Shown here: piece by piece, positions 18,659 to 27,148 of the stretch | How positions within the stretch are numbered: the first letter of the stretch is position 1 | How the letters are laid out: each line of letters begins with the position of its first letter | From: Streptococcus devriesei DSM 19639 | Lineage (GTDB): Bacteria > Bacillota > Bacilli > Lactobacillales > Streptococcaceae | DNA: 64,000 nucleotides | Direction of reading: 5' to 3' | Assembly (NCBI RefSeq): GCF_000423725.1 | Contig: NZ_KE384084.1 | Coordinates: 124,001-188,000, forward strand | Translations under genes and position numbers: made by a program | The notes under the pieces: model-generated | Database searches by the model: none | Told to the model about the DNA's origin: nothing | The model's input: the letters and a program-made list of their open reading frames with translations, nothing else

Positions 18659-21205
18659 ATGGAATCTGTAGAACACTTTATTGAAAAGTTTGTGCCTGAA
18701 AATTATAATATTTTTCTAGACATTAACCGGCAGCAAAGAACTTTCTCCGGTAACGTAGCTATCAACGGAGAAGCGCTTGACAATGTGATTTCGCTGCATC
18801 AGAAAAATTTGACGATCAGCTCTGTTCTTTTGGATAATACTGAGTTGGTTTACGAACTGGACAATGATCATGAGGCTGTTCATATTGAACTCCCTGAAAC
18901 CGGCAGCATGACTCTGGTTTTGGAATTTGCAGGTAAGATTACAGATAATATGACGGGCATCTATCCTTCTTATTATACTGTTAATGGGGTTAAAAAGGAG
19001 ATTGTTTCAACGCAGTTTGAAAGTCACTTTGCCCGTGAAGCTTTTCCGAGTATTGACGAGCCGGAAGCAAAAGCGACCTTTGATTTGGCACTGAAATTTG
19101 ATCAGGAAGAGGGCGATATCGCCCTCTCTAATATGCCCGAAATTAATATCAGCCGCCGTGAAGAAACAGGTGTTTGGACCTTTGATACAACTCCAAGAAT
19201 GTCTTCTTATCTTTTAGCTTTTGCTGTCGGCAGTCTTCATGGGAAAAAGGCCCGCACAAAGAATGGTACGGAAGTAGGTGTTTTTGCGACTGAGGCTCAA
19301 AACAGTGACTCAGTTGATTTTGCCTTGGACATTGCTGTTCGTGTTATTGATTTTTATGAAGGCTATTTTGGCGTTCAGTATCCAATTCCGCAGTCCTATC
19401 ATCTGGCTCTTCCGGATTTTTCCGCCGGTGCTATGGAAAACTGGGGACTGATTACCTACCGGGAAGTCTATCTCTTAGTTGATGATAATTCAACAGCAAG
19501 CAGCCGTCAGCAGGTAGCGCTTGTGATTGCCCATGAGTTGGCTCACCAATGGTTCGGTAACTTAGTTACCATGAGATGGTGGGATGATCTTTGGCTTAAT
19601 GAAAGCTTCGCCAACATGATGGAATACGTTGCGGTTGATGCTATTGAACCCGACTGGAATATTTTTGAGGACTTCCAGACAAGCGGTGTTCCGCATGCTC
19701 TTAAGCGGGATGCGACAGATGGTGTTCAGTCTGTGCATGTCACTGTTAAACATCCGGATGAGATTAATACCATTTTTGATGCAGCTATCGTTTATGCCAA
19801 GGGGAGCCGTTTGATGCACATGCTTCGCCGCTGGCTTGGGGATAAAGATTTTGCCGCGGGCTTGAGGAGCTATTTTGAAAAATATCAATATGCCAACACT
19901 GTCGGCCGCGATCTTTGGAATGCACTGTCAGCTGCTTCCGGCAAGGATGTTGCCAGCTTTATGGATGCTTGGTTAGAGCAGCCGGGCTATCCTTTAGTAA
20001 CATTGACCGTCCAAGATGACAAACTTCGTATTTCGCAAAAGCAATTTTTCATTGGCGATTATGAAGAAGCCGGACGTCTTTGGCCAATTCCGCTTAACAG
20101 CAATTGGTCCGGTCTGCCTGATACCTTAGAAGAAGAAGCTATTGAAATTCCTAACTTTACGCAGCTGCTTGCTGACAATAAGGATAAAGGGCCTTTGCGC
20201 TTGAATACAGGCAACACTGCTCACTATATCAGTAATTATGACGGTCAGCTGTTAGAGGCTGTTCTGGCGGATTTTGACCGACTTGATCACACTTCCAAAC
20301 TTCAGATTATCCAAGAGCGCCGATTGCTGGCAGAGAGCGGTCAGATTTCTTACGCTGAACTGGTGGCGCTTTTGTCAAGCTTGTCAGCTGAAACTTCTTA
20401 TATGGTCATGTCGGCAAGCCATCAGTTGGTGGCCGGTATCGAAAGATTCTTAGAAGAAGGCAGCCAAATCGAAGCAGATTTTAAATCCTTAGTTCGTGAT
20501 GTTTATCAGGCCAATTATCAGCGTCTTGGTTTTGAGAAGTCAGATCAGGAGAGCGATGAGGATGAGATGGTTCGTCAGATTGTTTTGGCTAATATGATTT
20601 ATGCCGATGATCCTGACGCCAATGAAAAAGCGCAGGCGCTTTTTGAAAGGCACAAAGGCAACATCGAATCTATCCCGGCTGCAGTCCGGCTCGCTGTCTT
20701 GACCAATCAAATCAAGCATGCTGAAACTGATGATCTGGTAACACTTTATTTGGATACTTATGTGCTGACCAACGACGGGAATTTCCGCAGACAGTTAGCC
20801 GGTGCTTTGGCACAAACAAAATCACAAGCAACGCTTGAGAGGATTTTGAACGAGCTGAAAAATAAAGATGTCATTAAACCTCAGGATCTGTCGCTTTGGT
20901 ACAGGCTTTTCCTCAGTGAACCTTTTACTCAGGAAGCGTTCTGGACATGGGCGCGCAGCAACTGGGAGTGGATTAAAGATACGCTTGGCGGCGATATGAG
21001 TTTTGACAGCTTTGTCATTATTCCGGCCAATATTTTTAAAACCAATCAACGTTTAGAAGAATATAAAGCTTTCTTTGAACCGCAGTTGGATAATTTGGCG
21101 ATCAGCCGGAACATTACGATGGGAATCAAGGAAATCTCAGCCAGAACAGCTTTGATTGAAAGAGAAAAAGCTGCTGTTTGGCAGGCTGTTACAGGTCATT
21201 TTTGA
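18659..21205 (+). CDS. pepN: Aminopeptidase N (M1 family)
   Basis: An 848-aa cytoplasmic zinc metallopeptidase releasing N-terminal residues from peptides. The exopeptidase motif GAMENWGLITYRE is near 257-269. The zinc site HELAHQWFGN (HExxH, near 292) is followed by NESFANMMEY, which supplies the third ligand Glu. An ERAP1-like C-terminal domain is present and the length is normal for lactic acid bacteria. The gene starts 42 bp after phoU and has GGGAG before the ATG. A TACAAT at about 18615 may give its own promoter. Confidence 0.96.
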   Translation: MESVEHFIEKFVPENYNIFLDINRQQRTFSGNVAINGEALDNVISLHQKNLTISSVLLDNTELVYELDNDHEAVHIELPETGSMTLVLEFAGKITDNMTGIYPSYYTVNGVKKEIVSTQFESHFAREAFPSIDEPEAKATFDLALKFDQEEGDIALSNMPEINISRREETGVWTFDTTPRMSSYLLAFAVGSLHGKKARTKNGTEVGVFATEAQNSDSVDFALDIAVRVIDFYEGYFGVQYPIPQSYHLALPDFSAGAMENWGLITYREVYLLVDDNSTASSRQQVALVIAHELAHQWFGNLVTMRWWDDLWLNESFANMMEYVAVDAIEPDWNIFEDFQTSGVPHALKRDATDGVQSVHVTVKHPDEINTIFDAAIVYAKGSRLMHMLRRWLGDKDFAAGLRSYFEKYQYANTVGRDLWNALSAASGKDVASFMDAWLEQPGYPLVTLTVQDDKLRISQKQFFIGDYEEAGRLWPIPLNSNWSGLPDTLEEEAIEIPNFTQLLADNKDKGPLRLNTGNTAHYISNYDGQLLEAVLADFDRLDHTSKLQIIQERRLLAESGQISYAELVALLSSLSAETSYMVMSASHQLVAGIERFLEEGSQIEADFKSLVRDVYQANYQRLGFEKSDQESDEDEMVRQIVLANMIYADDPDANEKAQALFERHKGNIESIPAAVRLAVLTNQIKHAETDDLVTLYLDTYVLTNDGNFRRQLAGALAQTKSQATLERILNELKNKDVIKPQDLSLWYRLFLSEPFTQEAFWTWARSNWEWIKDTLGGDMSFDSFVIIPANIFKTNQRLEEYKAFFEPQLDNLAISRNITMGIKEISARTALIEREKAAVWQAVTGHF

Positions 21206-21251
21206 GGGGCTGAGAAACTTGAAAATAAGATCAGCTAAAACAGATTTTATT

Positions 21252-21480
21252 GGCTCATTGTCAACTGTAGTGGATGGTTTATTTTAATGTATTGAGAAGA
21301 CCAAGTTGGTTTTCTCTTTTTTGATACTCAGAGTGATGAGAATCATAAAATTTTCTAAAGCTAAGGACTTTTTTATATCCTTGATGAAACTGCTGATTGC
21401 CTTTGATTTAGCCTTAGAACGAGTCTATTTTCAATTATTTTTAATTTGTTTTCGATATCTGAGAAAGACCTTAAGATGTC
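21252..21480 (-). mobile_element. Decayed end of an ISL3-family insertion sequence
   Basis: GGCTCATTGTCAACTGTAGT at 21252 matches the terminal inverted repeat I remember for streptococcal ISL3-type elements (IS1167/IS1193 kind). Reading the minus strand inward, stop 21284-21286 closes a frame ending LSIKKEKTNLVFS, preceded by RSKAKSKAISSFIKDIK. I read this as a degraded form of the ISL3 transposase tail (YSNAKLEATNxLIKxIK...LNIKKEKT). A hairpin with a T run (21294-21322) lies at the transposase end. The rest of the element and the other end are not recognisable. Confidence 0.72.
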
Positions 21481-21720
21481 TTCAGTAAAATCAAAGAATT
21501 GGACTTTTGAAAAAGTACTGAGAATAAAGTTATATGCTTGAGGAAAAATAGAAAGTATGGTAGGATGAGACAAAAGCGGGAAGATAAAAATGATATTGAA
21601 TATGAAACCAAGCGTTAAAACGCTAGAAGGCAAGCACGATTTTTAAAAATAAAATATTCATAATGATCTTTGCTGTGTCCCAGCTGTACTACTGCAGAGT
21701 TATTCTTCTAGGAGGTTGCT

Positions 21721-21870
21721 ATGAGTAAAAGTAGGCTATTTACATCTATATTTATCCTATTAATTGATATATTTTTGTTAATTTGGGGATTGAAAAATAG
21801 CAATGCTATATTAGTAATTGCTGGAATAATAGGCTTAGGGATTTTTATTTCTTATTTTAGGAAGGAGTAG
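21721..21870 (+). CDS. Small two-helix membrane peptide (49 aa)
   Basis: A short gene with a perfect AGGAGG site six bases before the ATG. The product starts MSKSRLFTSIFILLIDIFLL and has two hydrophobic segments (about 8-24 and 28-44) ending in SYFRKE. The last codons contain the ribosome site of the next gene, which starts 4 bp later, so the two are coupled. Base composition is more AT-rich than in the flanking housekeeping genes. I do not recognise the family. Small membrane partners next to secreted proteins are often immunity or export helpers, but here that is only a guess. Confidence 0.6.
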   Translation: MSKSRLFTSIFILLIDIFLLIWGLKNSNAILVIAGIIGLGIFISYFRKE

Positions 21871-21874
21871 CAAT

Positions 21875-22468
21875 ATGAAAATGAAACGAAATATCTTTGG
21901 TTTTATGGTCGTCTTATTATACAGTATGATTTGTTTTATCATTGCAAATACCACATATGCAGATACATATAATATTGATGGTTATACAGTATCACAAAAT
22001 AATAACATTATTTCTGTTACTGATAGTCAAACAGGATTATCAGCTTATTTAGACATTACTACAGGAACACTGACTGATATTGATGGTACTGTGTCTAATG
22101 TTGAAGTTAATAATAGTCATGATTATATTCCAGATGTTTCTAATGGAAATTCATATTCCAGAGCAACTGCCGGTTTTCGCCGAGGAGCATGGAATTATGT
22201 TGCATCCACGACGTATAATTTAGGATATGTTCAGTCTGTACAAGCTGCCATGCTTAAAATTATGGCTCTTGTTGCCGGCCCAGCAAAACCATTTATAAAT
22301 GCTGCAGGTGCAGGTTTAGGATTAGCTGCGGCGGTTAATAAAAATGTAACTGTAAAACTTAGTCAGTATTACGATCCGGCTCAACCTACAAAAATAAAAG
22401 AAGTTGTTGTTACTTATGCTAATGGCAAGCAAATTGGTTCAACTTCTTACGTACGTAATATTTATTAG
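21875..22468 (+). CDS. Secreted protein of unknown function (197 aa)
   Basis: A signal peptide (KMKRNIFGFMVVLLYSMICFIIA) with likely cleavage after NTTYA near residue 30. The mature part is rich in N, T, S, V and D. It has a beta-like N-terminal half (NIDGYTVSQNNNIISVTD), then RATAGFRRGAWNYVAST, then a hydrophobic Ala/Gly-rich stretch (about 118-150, with GPAKPFINAAGAGLGLAAAV), and a tail ending SYVRNIY. AGGAAGGAG is the ribosome site. I cannot assign a family. The Gly/Ala-rich segment and context allow a bacteriocin-like or surface-active protein, but no motif proves it. A terminator follows about 100 bp later. Confidence 0.75.
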   Translation: MKMKRNIFGFMVVLLYSMICFIIANTTYADTYNIDGYTVSQNNNIISVTDSQTGLSAYLDITTGTLTDIDGTVSNVEVNNSHDYIPDVSNGNSYSRATAGFRRGAWNYVASTTYNLGYVQSVQAAMLKIMALVAGPAKPFINAAGAGLGLAAAVNKNVTVKLSQYYDPAQPTKIKEVVVTYANGKQIGSTSYVRNIY

Positions 22469-22565
22469 TTTTAAAATCCCTTTGCTTAATAATTATTTGA
22501 AAGCTCTTTGTAAATCTTTGTAAAACTGGGACACTTTTTTAGATATTATAGAACTCAAAAGATTT

Positions 22566-22597
22566 GGTCCTGTATCAGTCAGGACTGAGTCTTTTTT
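22566..22597 (+). terminator. Terminator after the secreted-protein gene
   Basis: GTCCTG (22567-22572) pairs with CAGGAC (22580-22585), followed by TGAGTC and a run of six T. It overlaps the end of the minus-strand small ORF. Confidence 0.65.
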
Positions 22598-22750
22598 ATT
22601 CTTTGAATGACACTACTCAGTGGTAATCTTTCTGCAAAGATATTTTTTACTTTCTCCGTAATGTAATGTATCTGCTGTCTCAATAGAACTATTCGTAAAT
22701 CTTCATTGAGTTTTTCCAAACAGTCGTATTTTTTCAATACTATTCATCAT
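22579..22750 (-). pseudogene. Small ORF broken by a one-base slip in an A6 run
   Basis: On the minus strand AAGAGG precedes tandem ATG codons at 22750 and 22747, but the frame starting MMNSIEK stops after 15 codons. Another frame continues from the A6 run as KYDCLEKLNEDLRIVLLRQQ, then HYITEKVKNIFAERLPLSSV and a stop at 22579. Removing one A would give a coherent 56-aa helical, charged protein. It may be a pseudogene, a phase-variable gene or a frameshift product. A TTG in the second frame is an alternative start. The family is unknown to me. Confidence 0.35.
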
Positions 22751-22814
22751 TAAGCCTCTTTTAAGAATGGTAGGTTAAACTGAGATTATTCTGAAAGAAA
22801 GAAGAGGTTTATCG

Positions 22815-22904
22815 ATGGAAAAAGTATTTACTAACCCCATTTTTCTCTCACTGGCGGCAAAATCTGCCTTAACTGTATTGATTGCAGCTCTTGCTAAAGG
22901 CTGA
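22815..22904 (+). CDS. Candidate 29-codon hydrophobic peptide
   Basis: ATG at 22815 is preceded by AAGAAGAGG at a good distance and opens a 29-codon frame. The product begins MEKVFTNPIFLSLAAK and continues with a hydrophobic Leu/Ala helix, ending ALAKG, net positive. It lies upstream of the ciaR promoter and divergent from the broken small ORF. Such peptides can be small toxins, bacteriocin-like or membrane-tuning peptides, or merely chance ORFs. No database comparison was possible. Confidence 0.35.
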   Translation: MEKVFTNPIFLSLAAKSALTVLIAALAKG

Positions 22905-22956
22905 TTTAAAGGAGCGTCCTCTTTCCGGAAATAACTAGTCGAAAACTTCTAAGTCA

Positions 22957-22965
22957 TGCTATAAT
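22957..22965 (+). promoter_or_regulatory. Extended -10 promoter of ciaRH
   Basis: TGCTATAAT lies 25 bp before the ATG of ciaR, with AAAGGAG as ribosome site. I did not see a clear paired TTTAAG CiaR box next to it. Confidence 0.6.
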
Positions 22966-22990
22966 AGAAAGGAAGAAAAGGAGCCGGAAC

Positions 22991-23665
22991 ATGATAAAAA
23001 TATTATTAGTAGAAGATGATTTAAGTCTGTCAAATTCTATCTTTGACTTTCTAGACGATTTTGCTGACGTTATGCAGGTTTTTGATGGGGAAGAAGGCCT
23101 TTATGAAGCCGAAAGCGGCGTTTACGATTTGATTTTATTGGATTTGATGCTGCCTGAAAAAAGCGGCTTTCAGGTTTTGAAGGAATTGCGTGAAAAAGGG
23201 ATTACCACACCTGTCTTGATTATGACGGCTAAAGAAGGGCTGGATGATAAGGGGCATGGCTTTGAATTGGGAGCTGATGACTATCTGACAAAGCCTTTTT
23301 ATCTGGAAGAGCTGAAAATGCGCATTCAGGCTCTTCTCAAGCGCTCAGGAAAATTCACCGATAAAAACCTTGTATACGGTGACTTAACGGTAGATACATC
23401 TACTAATACGACCAAAGTAAACGGTAAGGAAGTTGAACTGCTTGGCAAGGAGTTTGATTTGCTGGTTTATTTCCTGCAGAATCAAAATGTTATTTTGCCT
23501 AAATCACAGATTTTTGATCGAATCTGGGGCTTTGACAGTGACACGACTATTTCTGTCGTTGAAGTCTATGTGTCTAAAATCAGAAAAAAACTCAAAGATA
23601 CTCAGTTTGGAAAAAATTTGCAGACATTGCGCAGTGTAGGATATATTTTGAAGGATGCTAATTAA
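22991..23665 (+). CDS. ciaR: Response regulator CiaR
   Basis: A 224-aa OmpR/PhoB-type response regulator. The receiver domain has the acidic pair ED near 9-10, phosphoacceptor Asp in [11 protein letters not shown] (near 51), T/K switch residues in LIMTAKEG and LTKPF. The winged-helix DNA-binding domain ends [15 protein letters not shown]...LRSVGYIL. It pairs with the overlapping kinase gene. Cia systems control competence, bacteriocin production and stress tolerance in streptococci. Assignment rests on the sequence and on the pepN-ciaRH-rpsT-coaA order. Confidence 0.95.
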   Translation: MIKILLVEDDLSLSNSIFDFLDDFADVMQVFDGEEGLYEAESGVYDLILLDLMLPEKSGFQVLKELREKGITTPVLIMTAKEGLDDKGHGFELGADDYLTKPFYLEELKMRIQALLKRSGKFTDKNLVYGDLTVDTSTNTTKVNGKEVELLGKEFDLLVYFLQNQNVILPKSQIFDRIWGFDSDTTISVVEVYVSKIRKKLKDTQFGKNLQTLRSVGYILKDAN

Positions 23666-24974
23666 ATTAAGACAAAAAAACAGGCATGGCGAAAATGCCT
23701 CCTTTTTCAGCCATTTCTTCGGTGTATTTACGGGAATATTCTTGGTGATGACTGTCATTATTATACAGGTCATGCGCTTTGGTATTTATTCTTCCGTTGA
23801 TGACAGTCTCAAAAAGGCGACGAAAAATATTGATGATTATGTCAATATGGCCATGGTCAGAAATACTATGGTTAGTGATGCCATGGACGAAGACAGCGAA
23901 GGATCCCCCTTTAAAATCAAGCCGGATGGCCAAATGGCTGCCAATACAGATACGATTCTTTATGATAAAAAACATAATGTTGTCAATAATATCAATGCTT
24001 TTTCACCCTTATACCGTATTCATCCCAAACTGCACAATTTAGGCGCTATTGCTGAGCAAAGAGCCAAGAATATCTATGGTCAAACAGAAAAATACAGAAC
24101 CGTAACAGTTAAAGTGGATAATGCTTTTTACCCTCAGGTAAAATTTGCAACGATTGTGATTAACACAACTCAGCTGGAGGAAGCCAATCAGCGCTATGTG
24201 ACGATTATTATCAGCGTTATGATTGTCTTTTGGCTGATTTCGGTTATTGCCAGTGTCTATTTGGCTAAGTGGAGCCGCAGACCTATTTTAGAGAATTACG
24301 AAAAGCAGAAATCTTTCGTGGAAAATGCCAGCCATGAACTGCGGACACCGCTGGCAGTCTTGCAAAATCGCTTGGAAAGCTTGTTTAGAAAGCCTGAAGC
24401 TACTATTTTAGAATCGTCAGAATCCATCGCTTCCAGTTTGGAAGAAGTCAGAAATATGAGGATGCTGACAACTAATCTCCTTAATCTGGCGCGCCGTGAT
24501 GATGGCATTGAGCCTGAAATAACGGAGGTCAACCCCAGCTTTTTTGATGATACCTTTAAAAACTATGCGATGATTGCACAGGAAAGCGGAAAAACCCTGC
24601 ATATTACAAATAAGGTCAGCCGTCAGATTAAAACTGATAAAACCCTGCTCAAACAATTGATGACCATTCTTTTTGACAATGCGGTCAAATACACGGATCA
24701 AGATGGAGAAATTTGGATCGATGTTAAAACAACAGATCGCAGCCTGATTTTATCGGTGGCTGACAACGGTCAAGGAATTTCGGATACGGATAAGAAGAGA
24801 ATTTTCGATCGCTTTTACCGTGTTGATAAGGCCAGAACTCGGCAAAAGGGCGGTTTTGGTCTGGGCTTGTCTCTGGCTAAGCAGATTACCGATAGCTTAA
24901 AAGGCAGTATCATTGTCAAAGATAAGAAACCGCAGGGAGCTATTTTTGAAGTCCGTTTGGCAGCCAGTAAGTAA
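23655..24974 (+). CDS. ciaH: Sensor histidine kinase CiaH
   Basis: A 439-aa membrane kinase. Two transmembrane helices (about 21-41 and 176-196) flank an extracellular sensor domain. The H-box is [18 protein letters not shown] with the phospho-His near 223. The N-box ([17 protein letters not shown]), G1 (VADNGQGIS), F (FDRFYRVD) and G2 (GFGLGLSLA) boxes are all complete. The gene overlaps ciaR by 11 bp. Poor ribosome binding upstream suggests translational coupling. Confidence 0.95.
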   Translation: MLIKLRQKNRHGENASFFSHFFGVFTGIFLVMTVIIIQVMRFGIYSSVDDSLKKATKNIDDYVNMAMVRNTMVSDAMDEDSEGSPFKIKPDGQMAANTDTILYDKKHNVVNNINAFSPLYRIHPKLHNLGAIAEQRAKNIYGQTEKYRTVTVKVDNAFYPQVKFATIVINTTQLEEANQRYVTIIISVMIVFWLISVIASVYLAKWSRRPILENYEKQKSFVENASHELRTPLAVLQNRLESLFRKPEATILESSESIASSLEEVRNMRMLTTNLLNLARRDDGIEPEITEVNPSFFDDTFKNYAMIAQESGKTLHITNKVSRQIKTDKTLLKQLMTILFDNAVKYTDQDGEIWIDVKTTDRSLILSVADNGQGISDTDKKRIFDRFYRVDKARTRQKGGFGLGLSLAKQITDSLKGSIIVKDKKPQGAIFEVRLAASK

Positions 24975-25008
24975 AAAGCAGATTCTGTACCCCCCATAAC
25001 TATTAGGA

Positions 25009-25067
25009 CAAAAAAATACCTCTGGAGTATTTCACTTTACCAAAAGGCTTCGGAGGTATTTTTTTGT
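25009..25067. terminator. Terminator after ciaH
   Basis: AAAAAATACCTC pairs with GAGGTATTTTTTT around a loop with a small internal stem. It can serve either strand. Confidence 0.85.
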
Positions 25068-25104
25068 ACCGCAGATGCACTGCCAGTCGGATTTCCCAAA
25101 AAGA

Positions 25105-25130
25105 AAAAAGTCGGACTAGTCCGACTTTTT
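25105..25130 (-). terminator. rpsT terminator
   Basis: A perfect palindrome AAAAAGTCGGACT / AGTCCGACTTTTT directly behind the rpsT stop. On the minus strand it ends in a U run. Confidence 0.85.
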
Positions 25131-25365
25131 AGTTAGCTAACTGACGTGCAAGGCGTGCTTTATCGCGGCTTGCTTTGTTTTTATGAATCAAACCTTTTGA
25201 TTTAGCTTTGTCGATGCTGGAAGAAGCAGCACGGAAAAGTTCTTCAGTTGGGTTTGCTTCAAAAGCTTTGACAGCAGAACGCATAGCTGATTTTTGAGCT
25301 GAATTGCGGCTGTTTTGCTTAACGTTGAGTTCAGCGCGTTTAATCGCTGATTTAATATTTGCCAA
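25129..25365 (-). CDS. rpsT: 30S ribosomal protein S20
   Basis: A 78-aa basic protein binding 16S rRNA at the 30S body. The sequence [20 protein letters not shown]...[10 protein letters not shown] is S20. The start is TTG at 25365: GGAGG lies eight bases upstream and the protein then begins at the conserved residue. The ATG-initiated extension at 25380 would place the GGAGG inside the gene. The promoter is strong. UUG starts are known for rpsT of E. coli, where they matter for autoregulation; whether that applies here is open. Confidence 0.95.
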   Translation of the reverse strand: MANIKSAIKRAELNVKQNSRNSAQKSAMRSAVKAFEANPTEELFRAASSSIDKAKSKGLIHKNKASRDKARLARQLAN

Positions 25366-25397
25366 TGTCTTTACCTCCAAATTATGATAACTACACT

Positions 25398-25426
25398 ATT
25401 ATATAGAAATTCTGAGCATTTGACAA
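25398..25426 (-). promoter_or_regulatory. rpsT promoter
   Basis: On the minus strand TTGTCA (plus 25421-25426), a 17-bp spacer and TATAAT (plus 25398-25403) form a near-consensus promoter, fitting high ribosomal protein expression. Confidence 0.8.
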
Positions 25427-25433
25427 GCCTTTA

Positions 25434-26354
25434 TCACTTTTTCAGGTAAATTTCATCTATTTTATGGTCATTGGCCTTATGGAGAATCAACTCAGCGCGA
25501 TTTCGCGTGGGCTCAATATACTTTTCCAGATTAACGAGGTTGATGTTTTTCCAAATTTCTCTGGCAAAATCAAGAGCTCCCTCTTTTCCCATCTTCAAGA
25601 AGCGGTGATAGTAGTTTTCTTCATCGTTCTCCGCCAAATCCAGCAAAGTTGAAAAGCGTTCAAGGTACCAATTTTCAATATGCCTGATGTCGGCATCTAT
25701 ATAGATTGAAAAATCAAAGTAATCGCTCATATAAAGACGGTTATTTAAAGGATTTTGAAAGACATTGATACCTTCCACAATCAGAAAATCAGGTGCAGTA
25801 AGGGTTTGGCTTTGGCCCGGCACAATATCATAGATTTCATGCGAGTAAACGGGAATCTCTGCAGTCTGCCCATTTTTCATGCTGTCCAGAAAGTTGAGCA
25901 GAAGCTCCATGTCATAACTCTCGGGAAAACCCTTGCGATTCAGCATATTTTTAGCAGAAAGAACGGCATTGGGGTATAAAAAACCATCAGTCGTAACCAT
26001 CTCCACACTGGAGTTTTTAAATGTTCTTGCCAGTAAAAGCTGCAGGAGCCGGCTGGTAGTAGACTTGCCGACAGCAACAGAGCCAGAAACTCCGATAATA
26101 AAGGGACGGTTATTGAGATCTTTTTGCAGAAAAATACTTTTGGAAAAGCTGAGATTTTCTTGGGCTCTTTTATAGATTTTTATCAGACTGATTAAAGGCA
26201 GATAAATGTCGGTAACATCCTGAATACTGATTTGGTCATTGAGACTCTTAATGGAATTTAATTCTGTCACGTTCAAAGGCGGCTGTGATTTTTGGTGCAG
26301 ACGCTGCCAGGTACGACGGGAAATTTTTTCAAAATTAATAAACTCGTTTGCCAT
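25434..26354 (-). CDS. coaA: Type I pantothenate kinase
   Basis: A 306-aa kinase for the first step of coenzyme A synthesis. The P-loop [18 protein letters not shown] is near 88-105. [11 protein letters not shown] and [12 protein letters not shown] are typical of the CoaA family. Length matches the bacterial type I enzyme. It is divergent from the methyltransferase gene and has GGAGG before the start on the minus strand. A minus-strand extended -10 (TGGTATAAT) covers plus 26375-26383. Confidence 0.95.
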   Translation of the reverse strand: MANEFINFEKISRRTWQRLHQKSQPPLNVTELNSIKSLNDQISIQDVTDIYLPLISLIKIYKRAQENLSFSKSIFLQKDLNNRPFIIGVSGSVAVGKSTTSRLLQLLLARTFKNSSVEMVTTDGFLYPNAVLSAKNMLNRKGFPESYDMELLLNFLDSMKNGQTAEIPVYSHEIYDIVPGQSQTLTAPDFLIVEGINVFQNPLNNRLYMSDYFDFSIYIDADIRHIENWYLERFSTLLDLAENDEENYYHRFLKMGKEGALDFAREIWKNINLVNLEKYIEPTRNRAELILHKANDHKIDEIYLKK

Positions 26355-26390
26355 GAAATCCTCCTTCGAAGAACATTATACCATATTGAA

Positions 26391-26419
26391 TTGAAAACCG
26401 TTTCAAAGTATGCTAAAAT
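26391..26419. promoter_or_regulatory. Divergent promoter with central palindrome
   Basis: TTGAAA-ACCG-TTTCAA (26391-26406) is a perfect palindrome with a 4-bp centre. Its left arm is a -35 for the methyltransferase (17-bp spacer, TGCTAAAAT extended -10 at 26411-26419). The right arm lies in the upstream region of the coaA promoter. It resembles a cre or similar operator. Confidence 0.5.
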
Positions 26420-26450
26420 TGATTAGCGTAAAACAGGAGTCAAAAATATT

Positions 26451-27044
26451 ATGAATAATATGTACTATACAGAAAATCCTGACAGTAAGCATGAGTTAAA
26501 AGACATAAATGTCAATTTACTGGGACAAACCTTTCATTTTTTAACGGATTCAGGTGTTTTCAGCAAAAAAATGGTTGATTACGGCAGTCAGGTTCTTTTA
26601 AACAGTCTTGACTTTGAGAAAGAAAAGACCCTGCTTGATGTCGGCTGCGGCTACGGTCCCTTGGGTATTTCTCTGGCTAGGGTTTACAGTCTTGAAGTAA
26701 CCATGGTTGATGTTAATAGGCGGGCACTGGATTTGGCTAAAATGAATGCTGAAAAAAATGGGGTCAAGGCCAGTATTTTTCAGTCAAATATCTATGAAAA
26801 TGTTTCAGGGCTTTTCGATGCCATTATCAGCAATCCTCCCATCAGAGCCGGCAAAGAGGTTGTTCATGCCATCATTGAAGGCAGTATTGAGCATCTGAAT
26901 ACAGGCGGCAGCCTGACAATCGTCATTCAGAAAAAACAAGGAGCTCCCAGTGCTAAAGCAAAGATGGAGCAGGTTTTTGGCAATGCTGCTGTCTTAAAAA
27001 GAGACAAGGGCTATTATGTTCTTAGGAGTAAGAAAGAAAGGTAA
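26451..27044 (+). CDS. Class I SAM-dependent methyltransferase (RsmC-like)
   Basis: A 197-aa methyltransferase. The SAM motif DVGCGYGPLGISLA is near 63-76 and the catalytic ISNPPIRAGKE near 125-135 is the NPP[FYWI] signature of small-domain rRNA guanine N2 methyltransferases. The product lacks the N-terminal half of E. coli RsmC, as usual in firmicutes. It precedes the nucleoside salvage genes, and the same order is, from memory, seen in S. mutans. The substrate is inferred from the family. Confidence 0.88.
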   Translation: MNNMYYTENPDSKHELKDINVNLLGQTFHFLTDSGVFSKKMVDYGSQVLLNSLDFEKEKTLLDVGCGYGPLGISLARVYSLEVTMVDVNRRALDLAKMNAEKNGVKASIFQSNIYENVSGLFDAIISNPPIRAGKEVVHAIIEGSIEHLNTGGSLTIVIQKKQGAPSAKAKMEQVFGNAAVLKRDKGYYVLRSKKER

Positions 27045-27148
27045 TAAAGACGAGAGAGGCAGGATGAATGTGACAGTCTTGTTCCGGGAAACAGAATTTC
27101 CCAAGAATGTCTGTATTCGGCTGTTTTCTAAGCGTTTTGGGTAGTTTA

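Noticed and set aside
21306-21488. 60-codon plus-strand ORF behind pepN
   Set aside because: It is the antisense of the decayed ISL3 transposase end and has no ribosome site.
21373-21633. 86-codon minus-strand ORF
   Set aside because: It is a frameshifted reading of the same transposase relic; the recognisable frame is a different one (ending at 21284).
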